A DNA stretch of 39,363 nt from Verrucomicrobiota bacterium. GTDB taxonomy: Bacteria; Verrucomicrobiota; Verrucomicrobiia; Opitutales; Opitutaceae. The notes under the pieces are model-generated. The model saw only the letters and a list, made by a program, of their open reading frames with translations. It had not been told where the DNA came from and did no database searches. Each line of letters opens with the position of its first letter. The first letter of the stretch is position 1. This document shows positions 37,530 through 39,363 of this stretch, piece by piece. Both the position numbers and the translations under genes were made by a program. The DNA is taken from assembly GCA_023432225.1 (NCBI GenBank), contig JAEYUW010000022.1, forward strand, positions 1-39,363, read 5' to 3'.

Positions 37530-39131
37530 TCAGTAAACCTGTTCTTCGAGCAAGGCGAAGAGCTCGGTTTCCGTGATGCGGCGCTGGCTCATGCTGTCGC
37601 GCTCGCGGAGGGTGAAGGTGTCGCCGGGCTTTTCGATCGTGTCGAAGTCGATCGTCACGCACCACGGCGTGCCGGCTTCGTCCTGGCGGCGGTAACGCTT
37701 ACCGATCGCGCCGCCGTCGTCGTATTGCACGGCGTAGCGACGCTTGAGTTTCGCGTAGAGCGCCTTGGCGCGGTTCGTGAGCGCTTCCTTGTTCTTGAGC
37801 AGCGGGAGCACGGCGACCTTGGTCGGCGCGATGCGCGGGGAGAGGCGGAGGACGGTGCGTTGCTCGACGTTGCCCTTCTCGTCCTTCACGTCCTCGACGG
37901 CGTAGGCCGACGCGAGCACGGCGAGGAAGATGCGGTCGGTGCCGACGGCGGGCTCGATGACGTGCGGGACGACTTTGGTCTTCGTGCCTTCGTCGAAGTA
38001 GACGTGCGGCACGCCGGAGAATTTCTGGTGCTGCTGGAGATCGTAGTCGGAGCGCGCGGCGATGCCCCAGAGCTCCTGCACGCCGAACGGATACTTGAAC
38101 ATGATGTCGACCGTGCGGCGCGAGTAGAACGAGAGCTTCTCCTTCGGATGCTCGTGCAGCGAGAGGTGCGACTCGGGCAAGCCGATCGAGATGAGCCAGG
38201 CTTGGCACCACTTCAGCCACTCTTCGTGGCAGGCGAACCAGTCGGCGTCGGGGTGAATGAAATATTCCATCTCCATCTGCTCGAATTCGCGGGAGCGGAA
38301 GATGAAGTTGCGCGGCGTAATCTCGTTGCGGAACGACTTGCCGACTTGGGCGATGCCGAAGGGGAGCTTCACGCGCGTGGTGTCGACGACGTTCTTGAAG
38401 TCGACGAACATGCCTTGCGCGGTCTCGGGGCGGAGGTAGGCGACCGACGAGGCGTCCTTGAGCGCGCCGACGTTGGTCTCGAACATCATGTTGAACGCGC
38501 GCGGCGGCGTGAGGCTGCCGGGCTCGCCGGTGGCGGGCGAGGGGATGAGCGGGATCTCCTCGGCGGTGGCTTCGGTGAATTCGCGGACGGGGCCAAGCTT
38601 TAGCACGCCACGGATGGAATCCTTCTTCTTCTTGGATTGAGCCTTCTCCAGAAGCTCATCCCCGATTCTTTCGCTCTCAAGGGCCGACACGTAGTATGCC
38701 GGCTTCATGTCCTTGATCAGGTTCGCTGACGAAGTTTCTGTCTTGGCGATTTCTGCGTCCGACTGATCGGTCGACGCCATGTCGATGTAGACTGCGGCGA
38801 AAAACAGCTGGTCCGCGCGGTAACGCTGCTTGGTTTCTTTGCAGTCCACGAGCGGGTCGGTGAAGCCGGCGACGTGGCCGGAGGCCTCCCAGACCTTGGG
38901 GTGCATGATGATGGAAGTCTCGATGCCGACGACGTCGTCGCGGCGGTGGACCATGTCGCGCCACCAGCAGTCGCGGATGTTGCGTTTGAGCTCCACGCCG
39001 AGCGGGCCGTAATCGAAGAAGCCGTTGAGGCCGCCGTAGATTTCGGACGACTGGTAGATGAAGCCGCGGCGCTTGGCGAGCGACACGAGGGCTTCCATGA
39101 GATTCGGGTTTTCGGCGGAGGGAGTGGACAT
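37530..39131 (-). CDS. glyQS: Glycyl-tRNA synthetase, single-chain archaeal/eukaryotic type
   Basis: 533 residues from the ATG at 39131; an ATG seven codons upstream is less likely. Class II synthetase that charges tRNA-Gly. LMEALVSLAKRRGFIYQSSE then IYGGLNGFFDYGPLGVELKR is the family N-terminus. Motif 2 is KSFRNEITPRNFIFRSREFE followed by QMEMEYF, and GTDRIFLAVL is motif 3. The C-terminal ~110 residues are the anticodon-binding domain (PTKVAVLPLLKNKEALTNRA). Around residues ~120-205 there is a ~60-90-residue region (SDAEIAKTETSSANLIKDMK, AQSKKKKDSIRG) less GC-rich than the rest; the zinc-type CPxCG seen there in some relatives is absent. It replaces the tetrameric GlyQ/GlyS form of many bacteria. 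Confidence 0.96.
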   Translation of the reverse strand: MSTPSAENPNLMEALVSLAKRRGFIYQSSEIYGGLNGFFDYGPLGVELKRNIRDCWWRDMVHRRDDVVGIETSIIMHPKVWEASGHVAGFTDPLVDCKETKQRYRADQLFFAAVYIDMASTDQSDAEIAKTETSSANLIKDMKPAYYVSALESERIGDELLEKAQSKKKKDSIRGVLKLGPVREFTEATAEEIPLIPSPATGEPGSLTPPRAFNMMFETNVGALKDASSVAYLRPETAQGMFVDFKNVVDTTRVKLPFGIAQVGKSFRNEITPRNFIFRSREFEQMEMEYFIHPDADWFACHEEWLKWCQAWLISIGLPESHLSLHEHPKEKLSFYSRRTVDIMFKYPFGVQELWGIAARSDYDLQQHQKFSGVPHVYFDEGTKTKVVPHVIEPAVGTDRIFLAVLASAYAVEDVKDEKGNVEQRTVLRLSPRIAPTKVAVLPLLKNKEALTNRAKALYAKLKRRYAVQYDDGGAIGKRYRRQDEAGTPWCVTIDFDTIEKPGDTFTLRERDSMSQRRITETELFALLEEQVY

Positions 39132-39221
39132 GGTGGTAAGGAGCGCCCCCAACTGGATGTGGGGAGCAGCCGGCCAGCAAAGAGAGCGGCCGCGGGCCGG
39201 TCAAGGCTTGGGGCGTATGGG

Positions 39222-39336
39222 TGGAGACCGCGCTCCATCCTTCGCCAAGGCTATGGACGGCAGGCCGCGCGGGCTTAAACCTGCGCGGAGCGCAGGTTCC
39301 ACCAACAAGATCCACAACCGGCCTCAGCGAGGCCGG
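39222..39336. repeat. Cluster of three or four different hairpin elements
   Basis: TGGAG-ACCGCG-CTCCA (39222-39237), CCAT-CCTT-CGCC-AAGG-CT-ATGG (39235-39256), AACCTGCG-CGGAG-CGCAGGTT (39278-39298) and CCGGCCTC-AGC-GAGGCCGG (39318-39336, followed by CTAC). Four different stems lie side by side upstream of glyQS, with no gene in 39132-39363. This is the densest cluster in the window. Confidence 0.7.
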
Positions 39337-39363
39337 CTACATTCAATCCACAACCTTCACGGC

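Overview
The window is GC-rich, densely coded chromosomal DNA with no rRNA, tRNA, IS element or CRISPR array that I can see. The gene set fits a Verrucomicrobiota bacterium, most likely Opitutaceae-like. It includes a single-chain archaeal/eukaryotic-type glycyl-tRNA synthetase, a PadR regulator paired with an 'acidobacterial-type' duplicated orphan permease, a GH74-type glycanase and a pectin acetylesterase. Many hairpin repeats lie between genes, and Shine-Dalgarno motifs are almost absent. The taxonomic call is inference. The first ~60 bases are low-complexity and look like a contig edge.

Layout, left to right. (1) 92-1009: a RelE/HigB-like toxin and an XRE regulator, arranged tail to tail. 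(2) 1266-2839: gnd with a clear terminator. (3) 3054-6418: small membrane protein, cupin, AraC regulator divergent from a DUF5069 protein, and an unknown membrane protein. (4) 6557-9154: dnaN, pssA and a lone RelE-fold protein, all leftward. (5) 9228-12375: secreted EF-hand protein, threonine ammonia-lyase (ilvA), and the di-iron Fe-S repair protein Ric behind an FNR/DNR-like palindrome. (6) 12407-15656: a PadR regulator with two matched palindromic operators upstream and a duplicated orphan permease downstream. (7) 15678-19234: leftward metallophosphoesterase/cupin/GNAT unit, DUF2959 lipoprotein plus DoxX, and a divergent MarR regulator with two related palindromes between them. (8) 19499-24083: haem-binding-domain protein, SGNH esterase, WYL-like secreted protein, a compact methyltransferase/membrane/micro-ORF unit, a second methyltransferase and DUF1643.

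(9) 24232-28821: GH74-like secreted beta-propeller enzyme, MFS transporter and DUF4202 protein. (10) 29056-32238: a two-gene cassette of unknown function. It holds a beta-rich protein and a double LamG-like protein with a long hydrophobic C-terminus, and neither has a signal peptide. This is the least explained protein-coding part of the window. (11) 32369-34106: an ECF42-type sigma factor with its DGPF/YCII partner. (12) 34211-36459: three small genes of unknown function, one DUF6429. (13) 36657-37511: a lower-GC DUF3800 gene. (14) 37530-39131: glycyl-tRNA synthetase.

A second layer runs through the window: more than a dozen short hairpin elements between genes. They share an architecture (a TAGCG-like or GGAG-like edge, a 7-10 bp stem, a 3-6 nt loop, often paired head to head) but have different stem sequences. 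A separate class is built on ~10-bp periodic CACGGAT- or CACGAAA-type repeats. Several abut or contain stop codons of neighbouring genes, and one appears to encode part of a signal peptide.
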